Assembly: GCA_947464885.1 (NCBI GenBank)
Contig: CANHYZ010000001.1
Location: 1 to 29,103 of the forward strand
Reading direction: 5' to 3'
Length of the DNA: 29,103 nt
Source of the DNA: Flavobacteriales bacterium
Lineage (GTDB): Bacteria > Bacteroidota > Bacteroidia > Flavobacteriales_D > Sanyastnellaceae
The stretch's first letter is position 1. Every line of letters begins with the position of its first letter. Position numbers and translations under genes: made by a program. Below, piece by piece: positions 8,471-16,124 of this stretch. The notes below the pieces were generated by a model. The model saw nothing but the letters and a program-made list of their open reading frames with translations. It ran no database searches and was not told the origin of the DNA.

Positions 8471-10783
8471 CTAATTAGTTACCATGACCCAACCATTGGC
8501 ATAATCATTTGCTCCGATAATATTCGCACCAATATTCGAAACACAAAATCCAACATTATAAGAACCAGGGACAAGATTCGAAACTGAAGCCGCCGCCGAA
8601 TAAGGAAGAAGCGTTGTAGTCACTCTGGAAATTGTATAACTAATCCCCACAAAATTCTCAATTACCCCATCACTTCCTTGATAGCATAGCCCTGTGATTA
8701 TCTGTTGTGCCGGCAATTGCAGATCCAATGCTAAACTCGCCACTCCTGCTCCTGAAATTCGCTGTGAAGTACTGCTAATCTGTAAAGTGGTAGTTGGACC
8801 GGCAAACACATAATCGAGTGAAGAAGGAATGTCTTGAATCAATCCAGCAAATGCTCCAATGGTAACAACTCCTGTTTCACCTTGAGAGCCTGCAGGACCC
8901 GCAGGACCTTGTGCACCGGCTGCGCCTTGCGGACCTGCGGCTCCGGCAGCACCGTTTGCACCCGCTACGCCATTGCATACATACTTCGTAAGTGAAGCAT
9001 TGATTTCGCCGGCGTCGAGTATGCCGTTGCCATTCGCATCCAAGCCGTATTCCAGTTTTACGCCACCATTGGGGCAGTTATTGGCAGCGGGCTCGGTCGT
9101 AGTTTTAACCAATGAGTTCTGTCCATTCGTTCCGTTGATTCCATTAGCACCAGCAGGACCCGCAGGACCTTGTGCACCGGCTGCGCCTTGCGGACCAACA
9201 GCTCCGGCAACACCGTTTGCACCCGCTACGCCATTGCATACATACTTCGTAAGTGAAGCATTGATTTCGCCCGCGTCGAGTATGCCGTTGCCATTCGCAT
9301 CCAAGCCATATTCCAATTTCACACCACCGTTGGGGCAGTTATTAGCGGCAGGCTCGGTCGTAGTTTTGACCAATGAGTTTTGACCATTCGTGCCGTTAGT
9401 TCCATTAGCACCAGCAGGACCTTGTGCACCAGCAGGACCTTGAGGTCCGGCGAGACCCGGAGGTCCGGCGTTACCCGCTGGACCAACAGAACCTTGTTCA
9501 CCATCTGCACCCTGAGGACCAGCAGGTCCGACAGGACCTTGAGCCCCTATTGGGCCTTGAGGACCAGCAGGGCCCTGAGCCCCAGCAGGGCCTTGAGCTC
9601 CTGCAACACCAGCTGCCCCTTGAGGGCCGGCCGGACCTTGTGCACCAACTAGACCGACAGGACCTGCAGGCCCCTGAATGTTCCCGGCCTCTATCCAGTC
9701 GCTACCATCCCAAATCCACAAAAATCCAGTGCTTTGAACAATGTATCCATCACCATTAGAATTACCCGTTGTTGGCAAATCATTCTCCGTTGCTGCGCTT
9801 CCTTGAATGCTGATTGAAGTACCATCTGCACCTGCAGGACCTTGCACACCAGCAGGACCTTGTGGGCCGGAAGCTCCCTGAGGGCCTACAGGCCCCTGAG
9901 GTCCCGCCTCACCTGTTGCGCCCTGAGCGCCACCAACGCCCTGCGGCCCCTGCGGCCCTTCTGCACCATCACTTCCGGCTGGACCTTGCGGACCGGCTGG
10001 ACCTTGAATACCTTGGAGTCCCTGTGCACCGGCAGGTCCCTGTGCACCGGCAGGACCTTGTGCACCATTAGCACCGGCAGGGCCCTGTTCACCTTGTGCT
10101 CCCTGAGGACCTTGAATACTTCCGGCATCCAACCAACTAGCGCCATCCCATACCCACAAGTGACCATTGTCCTGTGCGATGTATCCGGCTCCAGTTGAAA
10201 CACCCATATTTGGCAGTTCCGCTTCGGTCGCTACGCTACCCTGAAACTCTACAGAAGTGCCGGCAGCACCAGTTTCACCTTGTGGCCCGGCAGGTCCTTG
10301 CGAACCGGCAACACCCGGCTCGCCTTGCGGCCCAATAGGGCCCTGAGGCCCGGGAATCGAACTTCCGGAAGTTTCAGCATACAAAGCGAATGGCACGCTA
10401 AGCAACTGCGTAGTCGTAATAATAGAATAGCTAGTGCCTCCAGATGGATCCACTTCCGACAGAATGAAGTATGGTCCGGATGACCAATTGACGTCACCTA
10501 AATTCCCCAATTCAGCATTACCATTTCCTAGCTCAACGGATAATAAACCATTGGCATTCGTTTGCGCATCATGCGTCTCGACATATACCTCCGTGCCTGA
10601 CGCACTGCCCTGCAAAATGCTTAACCTTAGGCCAACATTCTGATTGGTAAGCAGTGTTTGTGATGCACTGCGAATAATCGCCTGGTAACTCATTTTCTGA
10701 GGCACCTGTGCAACGGCTGTTAAAGAAAAAAACGGTAGAATAATTAGTATGATTAAGCGAAAAAGTGTTTGATTGGTACACAT
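8471..10783 (-). CDS. Collagen-like (Gly-X-Y) repeat surface protein
   Basis: 770 residues from the ATG at 10783. A longer frame reaches 10885, but that would overlap the 3' end of the upstream gene, and a signal peptide begins at this ATG (MCTNQTLFRLIILIILPFFS, cleavage near VAQ). Residues about 25-145 are a Bacteroidota N-terminal domain (QVPQKMSYQAIIRSAS, GPYFILSEVDPSGGTSYSI). Then come long Gly-X-Y tracts rich in GPQGPA, interrupted by two WxWDG modules (LWVWDGASWLDAG, LWIWDGSDWIEAG) and two near-identical DUF7151-like modules (GLDANGNGILDAGEINASL). The C-terminal ~130 residues are a non-collagenous, probably beta-rich head. There is no T9SS sorting domain. It follows a small T9SS protein by 23 nt. 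Likely a fibrous surface protein. Confidence 0.85.
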   Translation of the reverse strand: MCTNQTLFRLIILIILPFFSLTAVAQVPQKMSYQAIIRSASQTLLTNQNVGLRLSILQGSASGTEVYVETHDAQTNANGLLSVELGNGNAELGNLGDVNWSSGPYFILSEVDPSGGTSYSIITTTQLLSVPFALYAETSGSSIPGPQGPIGPQGEPGVAGSQGPAGPQGETGAAGTSVEFQGSVATEAELPNMGVSTGAGYIAQDNGHLWVWDGASWLDAGSIQGPQGAQGEQGPAGANGAQGPAGAQGPAGAQGLQGIQGPAGPQGPAGSDGAEGPQGPQGVGGAQGATGEAGPQGPVGPQGASGPQGPAGVQGPAGADGTSISIQGSAATENDLPTTGNSNGDGYIVQSTGFLWIWDGSDWIEAGNIQGPAGPVGLVGAQGPAGPQGAAGVAGAQGPAGAQGPAGPQGPIGAQGPVGPAGPQGADGEQGSVGPAGNAGPPGLAGPQGPAGAQGPAGANGTNGTNGQNSLVKTTTEPAANNCPNGGVKLEYGLDANGNGILDAGEINASLTKYVCNGVAGANGVAGAVGPQGAAGAQGPAGPAGANGINGTNGQNSLVKTTTEPAANNCPNGGVKLEYGLDANGNGILDAGEINASLTKYVCNGVAGANGAAGAAGPQGAAGAQGPAGPAGSQGETGVVTIGAFAGLIQDIPSSLDYVFAGPTTTLQISSTSQRISGAGVASLALDLQLPAQQIITGLCYQGSDGVIENFVGISYTISRVTTTLLPYSAAASVSNLVPGSYNVGFCVSNIGANIIGANDYANGWVMVTN
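8892..9413 (-). repeat. 261-bp tandem duplication inside the collagen-like gene
   Basis: Two copies, 8892-9152 and 9153-9413, of 261 bp (87 codons) each, encode a Gly-X-Y stretch plus a DUF7151-like module. They differ at only scattered bases, and the protein module NCPNGGVKLEYGLDANGNG is identical, so the duplication is recent or kept uniform by gene conversion. Confidence 0.85.
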
Positions 10784-10806
10784 GATATGGTAGGTGTTTA
10801 GGCTGA

Positions 10807-11277
10807 TTACTGCTTGATTAGTTTGTATTCCGCGCAATTGCGCGACTGATTGCAAAGTCGAATGATGTAGTGAGCGGCGGACCACTCATGCACAAATAAG
10901 AGAGTTTGGGCCGATTGCATAGATTTCTCCTCTAGCAAGTCTCCCTGCATATCAAATACTGAAATTGTAATACCCGGGCGGAATTCCGGCATGGATATAA
11001 GCACATAATCGCGTGTGGGATTTGGAAAAAGTGATACATCGATAAGCTTTAGAGGTTCCTCAACGAAAATGGGAGTCACTGAATAAGGCTGTTGCACACC
11101 ATGATTGATAGTTCCTTCAGCACTGATTTCATTTGTATAAACAACCTGCCCGATAGAATAGGAAATGCTTCCTTCGGAAGAAGAACCGTCGCCGCCGGCT
11201 GCAACAACATCCTGCTGAGCAGTCAAAGTGCCGGGCAGAAGGGCCAACGCCAGAGAAATAAATGTGATTGATTGCAT
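10807..11277 (-). CDS. Small T9SS type A sorting-domain protein
   Basis: 156 residues. MQSITFISLALALLPGTLTA is a signal peptide cleaved near AQQ. A short mature region carries SISYSIGQVVYT and HGVQQPYSV, a recurrent pattern in small Bacteroidota secreted proteins. From about residue 82 a T9SS type A sorting domain follows (VSLFPNPTRDYVLISMPEFR ... CAEYKLIKQ). The collagen-like gene starts 23 nt downstream on the same strand, so the two probably form an operon. A one-mismatch -7 element (GATGTTTG, minus strand, 11299-11306) is the best promoter candidate. It may partner with, or help display, the collagen-like protein; that is inference. Confidence 0.8.
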   Translation of the reverse strand: MQSITFISLALALLPGTLTAQQDVVAAGGDGSSSEGSISYSIGQVVYTNEISAEGTINHGVQQPYSVTPIFVEEPLKLIDVSLFPNPTRDYVLISMPEFRPGITISVFDMQGDLLEEKSMQSAQTLLFVHEWSAAHYIIRLCNQSRNCAEYKLIKQ

Positions 11278-11410
11278 GATCTATTAAGTTTAACGAAGCA
11301 AACATCACCAACATCTGTTTTGCGAAAGCCCATCGACTTACATCCGGTAAAGGCGATTTAATAGGTGGTGTGTTTTTATCGGGAAATGGTGAGAGAGAAA
11401 AATAGTACGG

Positions 11411-11454
11411 CTGACGAATTACTGATTGACGATGATTGACAAGGAGGTTCGTCA
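11411..11454. repeat. Degraded inverted heptad array upstream of the phnA relic
   Basis: The minus strand of the left part contains TTCGTCA and related 7-nt steps (TCGTCAA, TCAATCA), and the plus strand ends in TTCGTCA at 11448-11454, followed by TTACTTTG. This has the same order of elements as 7640-7795 upstream of phnA, but with a much shorter spacer and eroded units. Confidence 0.4.
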
Positions 11455-11480
11455 TTACTTTGCCGCTGAAACCAACAAAC

Positions 11481-11654
11481 CTATTCTCATTAACAAACAC
11501 GCTTGCTCCGCTTTGCATCAGCAGCTTTAAACTTTGGGCACGTTCCTTACCCCTCACGTAATATGGCCTTCCACCTGCCGATGATGGTAATGCGGACAGC
11601 AGTATTTACGTATTCGAAAACTGCAATGTTCGGCTCGCCAAAGCATGCGTGTGA
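11481..11654 (+). pseudogene. Decayed phnA fragment (5' end of a second copy)
   Basis: The frame starting at 11481 aligns without gaps to the first 54 codons of the intact phnA at 7815; by hand 27 of 54 residues are identical, including the block ADSSI/GNAD and LPP. The TTG start is replaced by CTA, an in-frame TAA replaces Val27 (11559-11561), and four of the five cysteines are lost (Cys16 to Phe, Cys19 to Trp, Cys43 to Tyr, Cys45 to Phe; Cys48 kept). The frame ends at TGA 11652-11654, where similarity fades; the PhnA C-terminal domain is absent. The upstream sequence (TACTTTGCCGCTGAAACC) also resembles the phnA promoter region. Confidence 0.8.
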
Positions 11655-11681
11655 AAGCACAGGCATTAATAAATTCACCTC

Positions 11682-12476
11682 ATGGATTCTTCTCTGAAAC
11701 ACATTACCGCACAAGTTGAAACGCTCAGCAAGGAAATAGGCGATTGGATGAAAGCGCAAACCACCGTTAGCGAGAACATCGCTGAAGTGAAAAGCGAAAA
11801 CAACCTGGTGACCTACGTCGATAAGGAAAGCGAACGCCGCTTTGTTGAAGGCCTCAAACACATTCTTCCGGAAGCAGGGTTTGTTGCAGAGGAAGGAACA
11901 GGCGCACCCGCTGCAAGTGGTCTGAACTGGGTAATTGACCCTCTTGACGGAACAACGAACTTTGTGCACGGCATGCCCGTATGGTGCACCAGCATTGGAC
12001 TTTGCCAAGGTAATGAAGCCATTGCAGGTGTCATTTACGATCCAAGCAGCAACGAGTGTTTCACTGCGTGGAAAGGTGGCGGTGCATTTCTCAATGGACA
12101 ACCTATTCGCATTTCAGCTATTCCTTCCCTGGAACAATCGCTCTTTGCAACCGGTTTCCCTTACGATGATTTCGGACGTGAGGAAGCGTACATCGCTTTA
12201 TTCCGAGATATGATGCGTTCTACCCGTGGACTGCGCAGACTGGGCAGTGCTGCGTTGGATATGGCCTGGACGGCTTGTGGTCGTGTGGAGGGATTCTATG
12301 AATACGGACTCAATCCTTGGGATGTAGCCGCCGGGTGTATCATCGTTCAGGAAGCCGGTGGTACCGTAACCGATTTCTCCGGAGGCGATAACTACATTTT
12401 CGGTGAAGACCTGGTTTGCACCAACGGCAGTGTGCAGGCCGAAATGCTAGCGAAAATCGCTCGATACTTCTCATAA
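11682..12476 (+). CDS. Inositol monophosphatase family enzyme
   Basis: 264 residues, the usual length of the Mg2+-dependent, Li+-sensitive phosphatase superfamily, which hydrolyses inositol-1-phosphate or related sugar phosphates. The metal ligands are in place: Glu70/Glu71 in VAEEGTG, Asp86 and Asp89 in WVIDPLDGTTNFVHGMP (family motif A), and Asp214 in NPWDVAAGCIIVQEAGG (motif B). The protein is cytoplasmic with no signal peptide. The start ATG at 11682 gives the normal N-terminal helix. The gene is monocistronic, preceded by the phnA relic and followed by a terminator shared with the convergent repeat-protein gene. Substrate (inositol phosphate, 3'-phosphoadenosine phosphate or another) is not decided by sequence; inositol monophosphatase/SuhB type is the best guess. 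Confidence 0.92.
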   Translation: MDSSLKHITAQVETLSKEIGDWMKAQTTVSENIAEVKSENNLVTYVDKESERRFVEGLKHILPEAGFVAEEGTGAPAASGLNWVIDPLDGTTNFVHGMPVWCTSIGLCQGNEAIAGVIYDPSSNECFTAWKGGGAFLNGQPIRISAIPSLEQSLFATGFPYDDFGREEAYIALFRDMMRSTRGLRRLGSAALDMAWTACGRVEGFYEYGLNPWDVAAGCIIVQEAGGTVTDFSGGDNYIFGEDLVCTNGSVQAEMLAKIARYFS

Positions 12477-12477
12477 A

Positions 12478-12503
12478 AAAAGCTCCGCCGAAGCGAAGCT
12501 TTT
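12478..12503. terminator. Bidirectional terminator between convergent genes
   Basis: AAAAGCT (12478-12484) pairs with AGCTTTT (12497-12503). After one C/A mismatch, CGC pairs with GCG around a CGAA loop. A-rich 5' and T-rich 3' flanks allow action on both strands, between the phosphatase gene (ends 12476) and the repeat-protein gene (ends 12527). Confidence 0.75.
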
Positions 12504-12526
12504 CCGGTTGAATCATCTCCATCGTA

Positions 12527-15214
12527 TTAGCGAACGACAAAGGAGGTAGTACCTCCGTTCTCAGCCACTACATGGTAGAGGCCTGAGCTCCAATCCTGCA
12601 CATCAAATTGCACACGTGTGGTTTGTGCTTTGAATTGCACCACCAATGCACCTTGCGCATTGTACACGTTTAATACTGTTGGCAGGGCTGTTTGAATTTG
12701 AATTAGTCCATCAGCCGGATTTGGAAACACCAACAGTGCATTCTTGTCTACTTCGGCAACTTGAATCGCACAACCTGCGCAGTAACCAAAACAGACTTCC
12801 GGCATGGTAATGTTGTTTTGGTTGGTGACAACCGTGCGATTGTATCCCCCAAAGCCATCGTCAACACCACATTCGAAAGGAACGGTTTCAGCAAATGTGA
12901 AATCCGGTCCATTTAAAAATTTGAAAAACTGCTGCTGGTTTTGTTCGACCGTCACAACTGCGCGGTAAATCGAAGGCGAAATTTCTTGCATTTGAGTTTC
13001 TGTGGCTGAGAAACTATTGAACGTGCCCGCTACATAAACGCCCGATGCATTAACCGTTTGTTGACTCATATCCACCGTGAGCGTGAGTTGCAGCGTAGGC
13101 ACAACGACACATGGACCGCAAGTGGCGAAGCATACCGCAGGAATCTCTTCATTGCCGTTGCCCACCAATAAGCTGCGGTTATAACCTCCAAACATGTCAT
13201 CCGTTCCGCATTCTGCAGGCACGCTTTCCCAGCTCGTTCCATTCACGAATTTGTAGGAAATCACTTCACCGGAATTAACGGCAATAGGGAGTTGGTAAAC
13301 GCCGTTGCCAAGTGGAATCATAGCTTCGGGCGTCCAGCTGTTGAAAGAGCCCGCAACAAAAACTTCATCGTTGCTCACCGACTCATTGGTCATGTCCACA
13401 TTGAGCGTGACAATAACCAAACTTACCGGCAAACAGTCGGCGCATGATGCAAAACAAACGGTTTGCAGTGTTGAATCGTTTACTCCAAGAGTTAATGAGC
13501 GGTTGTATCCGCCGAAACCGTTGTCGACACCACAGTCGGCAGGAACAGCTTCCTCGGCAGGTCCCCAGGCATCACCATTTAGAAACTTGTAAGCAACAGC
13601 TGTGTTAACCTCTATTGCTGATGTGTACTCAAAGATACCATCGCCATCACCGTCGGTCATCTCTGAAGCCCCCGGTGTCCAGCCCTGAAAATTCCCAACC
13701 ACATACACTCCCATAGCACTTACAGTCTCATTAGCCATATTCACTCGGAACGTCACATTCACTGTTGTTGGCTCAACAATAGGCTCACAATCGATGCACT
13801 GACCGAAGCACAGTGGACCGTACACCGCGTCCATATCGCCTATGTAAAACGAACGGTTAAAACCACCGAGACCATTGTCCACGCCGCAATCGGCAGGAAC
13901 TGACTCCGTCAGCGACCAATCATTACCGTTGACAAATACAAATTCAATACTATCGTTGGCAGGAAGGGATAGCGTGACTTCGTAGATACCATCTCCATCG
14001 TCATCAGTCATAGGCGTGGCACCGAGCGTCCAGTTTTGCATAGTTCCTACTACCTGAACTCCATCAGGGTTCACGGTTTCATTGGCCATGTTTACCAGAA
14101 AGGTGACGTTCACATCCGGTTGAATGACGGCGCAGTTTTCACATTGACCATAACAAACGACGGGAGCAACAACATCTGAGGTTCCCAATTCAAGCACACG
14201 ATTATAGGATCCGAATCCATCAGGTAATCCGCACACCGATGGTACGTTCTCCGCTTGGGTGTCAACATTTCCGTTGATGAATTTATAGAGCAAATTGGCG
14301 TTCTCTTCCACTTCAACTGTCGCTTCGTAAATGCCATCACCATCTTCATCAGCCATGGGAGTAGCGGATGCATTCCAGCCTTGGAAATTCCCCATCACAT
14401 GAACACCATCGGGCGAAACCGTTTGTTCAGCCATGTTCACACTTAGGCTAACCGAAATCGTGGGAATAACAGTGATACAATCGGCGCACTCACCGTAACA
14501 GACGGTCGCTGCAGTCGTATCGTCATAGGCCAATTCCAAGCGACGGAACATCATCCCTTGCACCATGAAACGACACGCAGCAGGAATGACTTCAGCATCA
14601 GCAATGGCCAGACCATTTTGAAACCGGTAGTTGATTATTTGATTCGTGTCGAGTGTTAGCGTTGCCGTGTATACACCATCACCATCGGCATCGAGCATCT
14701 GCTGAGAGAAAGCAGGATCCGTTGTTGGAATACCGCTTACAAAAACTCCGTTCGGACTTACCGTTTGTTGCTCCATGTTAACCGCAAACGTTACATCAGC
14801 CGTAGGTGAAGCCGGACAGTTTTCGCACGCAGCAAAGCATACGGGACCGTAGGTGAAAGTGGGCGTCGTGGGCGTAAAGTTTCGGTTAAAACCTCCTACT
14901 CCATTAGCTACACCGCACTCCTGGGGAACACCTTCATCCTGATTCGGGCCCCAGTTATTACCATTGATGAATTTGAACTGAATCGGAACACCGGTTGGCA
15001 CCGTAGTCGTGTATTCATAAATCCCATCACCGTCGGCATCAGTCATGGCTGTCGCGCCAGGTTGCCATTGGGGTGACTGGAACGTGCCTGCAATATGAAC
15101 ACCGTTAGCATTCACTGTAAGACCTTGCATATTGACCAAAAAGGTCACTGAAGTTTGTGCTTGAAGCATCAACGCAGCCAAGAAGGCAGTTGCGAAAAGG
15201 AAGATACTTTTCAT
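12527..15214 (-). CDS. T9SS-exported protein with seven starch-binding-like modules, each with four cysteines
   Basis: 895 residues. Signal peptide 1-20 (MKSIFLFATAFLAALMLQAQ). Seven modules follow at about residues 22-136, 140-248, 254-363, 368-478, 485-596, 601-704 and 708-817. Each begins VTFxVNMxxxTVxxxGVxVxGxFxxW, resembling the first strands of CBM20/CBM48-type starch-binding or related extracellular beta-sandwich domains. Modules 1-5 then have a DxDGDG(I/V) loop that looks calcium-binding. Modules finish with a YKFxNG strand, a Cys within a PxxC motif, and CFxxCxxC. The end (VFPNPADGLIQIQTALPTVL ... TSFVVR) is a T9SS type A sorting domain. No catalytic domain is present, so a multivalent surface binding or adhesin protein is inferred. 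Monocistronic, with a -7 element at 15237. Confidence 0.85.
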   Translation of the reverse strand: MKSIFLFATAFLAALMLQAQTSVTFLVNMQGLTVNANGVHIAGTFQSPQWQPGATAMTDADGDGIYEYTTTVPTGVPIQFKFINGNNWGPNQDEGVPQECGVANGVGGFNRNFTPTTPTFTYGPVCFAACENCPASPTADVTFAVNMEQQTVSPNGVFVSGIPTTDPAFSQQMLDADGDGVYTATLTLDTNQIINYRFQNGLAIADAEVIPAACRFMVQGMMFRRLELAYDDTTAATVCYGECADCITVIPTISVSLSVNMAEQTVSPDGVHVMGNFQGWNASATPMADEDGDGIYEATVEVEENANLLYKFINGNVDTQAENVPSVCGLPDGFGSYNRVLELGTSDVVAPVVCYGQCENCAVIQPDVNVTFLVNMANETVNPDGVQVVGTMQNWTLGATPMTDDDGDGIYEVTLSLPANDSIEFVFVNGNDWSLTESVPADCGVDNGLGGFNRSFYIGDMDAVYGPLCFGQCIDCEPIVEPTTVNVTFRVNMANETVSAMGVYVVGNFQGWTPGASEMTDGDGDGIFEYTSAIEVNTAVAYKFLNGDAWGPAEEAVPADCGVDNGFGGYNRSLTLGVNDSTLQTVCFASCADCLPVSLVIVTLNVDMTNESVSNDEVFVAGSFNSWTPEAMIPLGNGVYQLPIAVNSGEVISYKFVNGTSWESVPAECGTDDMFGGYNRSLLVGNGNEEIPAVCFATCGPCVVVPTLQLTLTVDMSQQTVNASGVYVAGTFNSFSATETQMQEISPSIYRAVVTVEQNQQQFFKFLNGPDFTFAETVPFECGVDDGFGGYNRTVVTNQNNITMPEVCFGYCAGCAIQVAEVDKNALLVFPNPADGLIQIQTALPTVLNVYNAQGALVVQFKAQTTRVQFDVQDWSSGLYHVVAENGGTTSFVVR
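12764..15151 (-). repeat. Seven-fold protein-level repeat (~110 residues per unit)
   Basis: Unit boundaries at residues 22, 140, 254, 368, 485, 601 and 708 of the encoded protein. Units 1-5 keep the DxDGDG loop; units 6 and 7 have lost it (IPLGNGVYQL and MQEISPSIYR). The CxxxCxxC ending is kept in all seven. DNA identity between units is visibly low, so the array is old. Confidence 0.8.
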
Positions 15215-15236
15215 AATGGGTTAATGGTTAATGAGG

Positions 15237-15244
15237 CGAATATA
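15237..15244 (-). promoter_or_regulatory. -7 promoter element of the seven-module gene
   Basis: On the minus strand TATATTCG, one mismatch from TAnnTTTG, 22 nt before the ATG at 15214. The leader contains CATTAAC twice in a row followed by CCATT, an A/T-rich heptad run right before the start codon. Confidence 0.35.
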
Positions 15245-15348
15245 AGTGTAGCAAATACACTTACCGTTATACACGGAAATTTCGATGAATTGTGTTGCAT
15301 TTTTTTTTGAAACTACACGGCAAACTTTTGCCGACCTTGCACCGCAGA

Positions 15349-16122
15349 ATGTTGAGCCAATTCCCACGATACGTTACGCTCTTTTCCATAATTGTTTGGG
15401 CGCTGGCAGCTCGTGCGCAAACTCCTGTTGACAGCACCCTGATAACCATTGAAGGAATGTTGCTCGATGAAATGGGTCAACCCATCTCCAATGCCATCAT
15501 CATCAATCGGGCAACGAAGAAGGGCGGATTTGGCAGACCCGATGGCACATTCACAGTGAACTGTCTGCGAAAGGACACGCTTGCCATTACATCGCTGGGA
15601 TTTCAAACGCGGTTGATCAGCTATCGCGATTCGGTTGGACGGGATTCGTTTCAATTGCGATTGTTCCTCGATACCCGCAGCTACATGCTTACTGAAGTCG
15701 AAGTATTTGCACCGCGTGATTTGGAGCAAATCCAGGAGGACATCTATAAATTAGGATACGATGAGCGTGACTATATGCTTAGCGGGATCAATGCTGTGCA
15801 AAGTCCAATCACATTTCTCTACCAGCAATTCAGCCGCAAAGAGCAATCGAAGCGGCAGGTAGCTTACATGGAAAACGAAGATCGGAAAAGAGAACTCTTG
15901 AAGGAACTGTTCAGGCTTTATGTCGATTATGATATTATCAGCCTCACCGATGATCAGTTTGATGATTTCATTACATACCTCAACGTGTCGGATGATTTTC
16001 TCATCAACAGCTCTCAGTATGACTTCCTGGTTTTTGTGAAAGACCGTTTCCGGGATTACAAAATCTATGTGCGCCAAAACACGCGCATGCAATCAACCGA
16101 TTTCGACTACGATAAGGATTGA
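15349..16122 (+). CDS. Secreted protein with carboxypeptidase-regulatory-like domain
   Basis: 257 residues from the ATG at 15349. The frame is open upstream to a GTG at 15292, but the signal peptide (MLSQFPRYVTLFSIIVWALA, cleavage near RAQ) begins at this ATG. Residues about 30-110 are a carboxypeptidase-regulatory-like beta-sandwich (IEGMLLDEMGQPISNAIIIN, FGRPDGTFTVNC, LAITSLGFQTRLISY). The C-terminal half is charged and probably helical (KEQSKRQVAYMENEDRKREL, then many Asp and aromatic residues) and was not assigned to a family. There is no barrel or plug, so it is not a TonB-dependent receptor. It is convergent with the similar protein at 16125, with only two bases between the stop codons and no terminator. 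Confidence 0.72.
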   Translation: MLSQFPRYVTLFSIIVWALAARAQTPVDSTLITIEGMLLDEMGQPISNAIIINRATKKGGFGRPDGTFTVNCLRKDTLAITSLGFQTRLISYRDSVGRDSFQLRLFLDTRSYMLTEVEVFAPRDLEQIQEDIYKLGYDERDYMLSGINAVQSPITFLYQQFSRKEQSKRQVAYMENEDRKRELLKELFRLYVDYDIISLTDDQFDDFITYLNVSDDFLINSSQYDFLVFVKDRFRDYKIYVRQNTRMQSTDFDYDKD

Positions 16123-16124
16123 GA

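Noticed and set aside
8892..9413. Possible insertion or mobile element
   Set aside because: The repeat is in-frame within one gene, has no transposase or terminal inverted repeats, and is explained by tandem duplication of collagen modules.
8973..10198. Several plus-strand open frames opposite the collagen-like gene
   Set aside because: They arise from the GC-rich Gly-X-Y codon repeats read backwards (Pro/Ala/Arg/Thr-rich, repetitive) and have no signals of their own.
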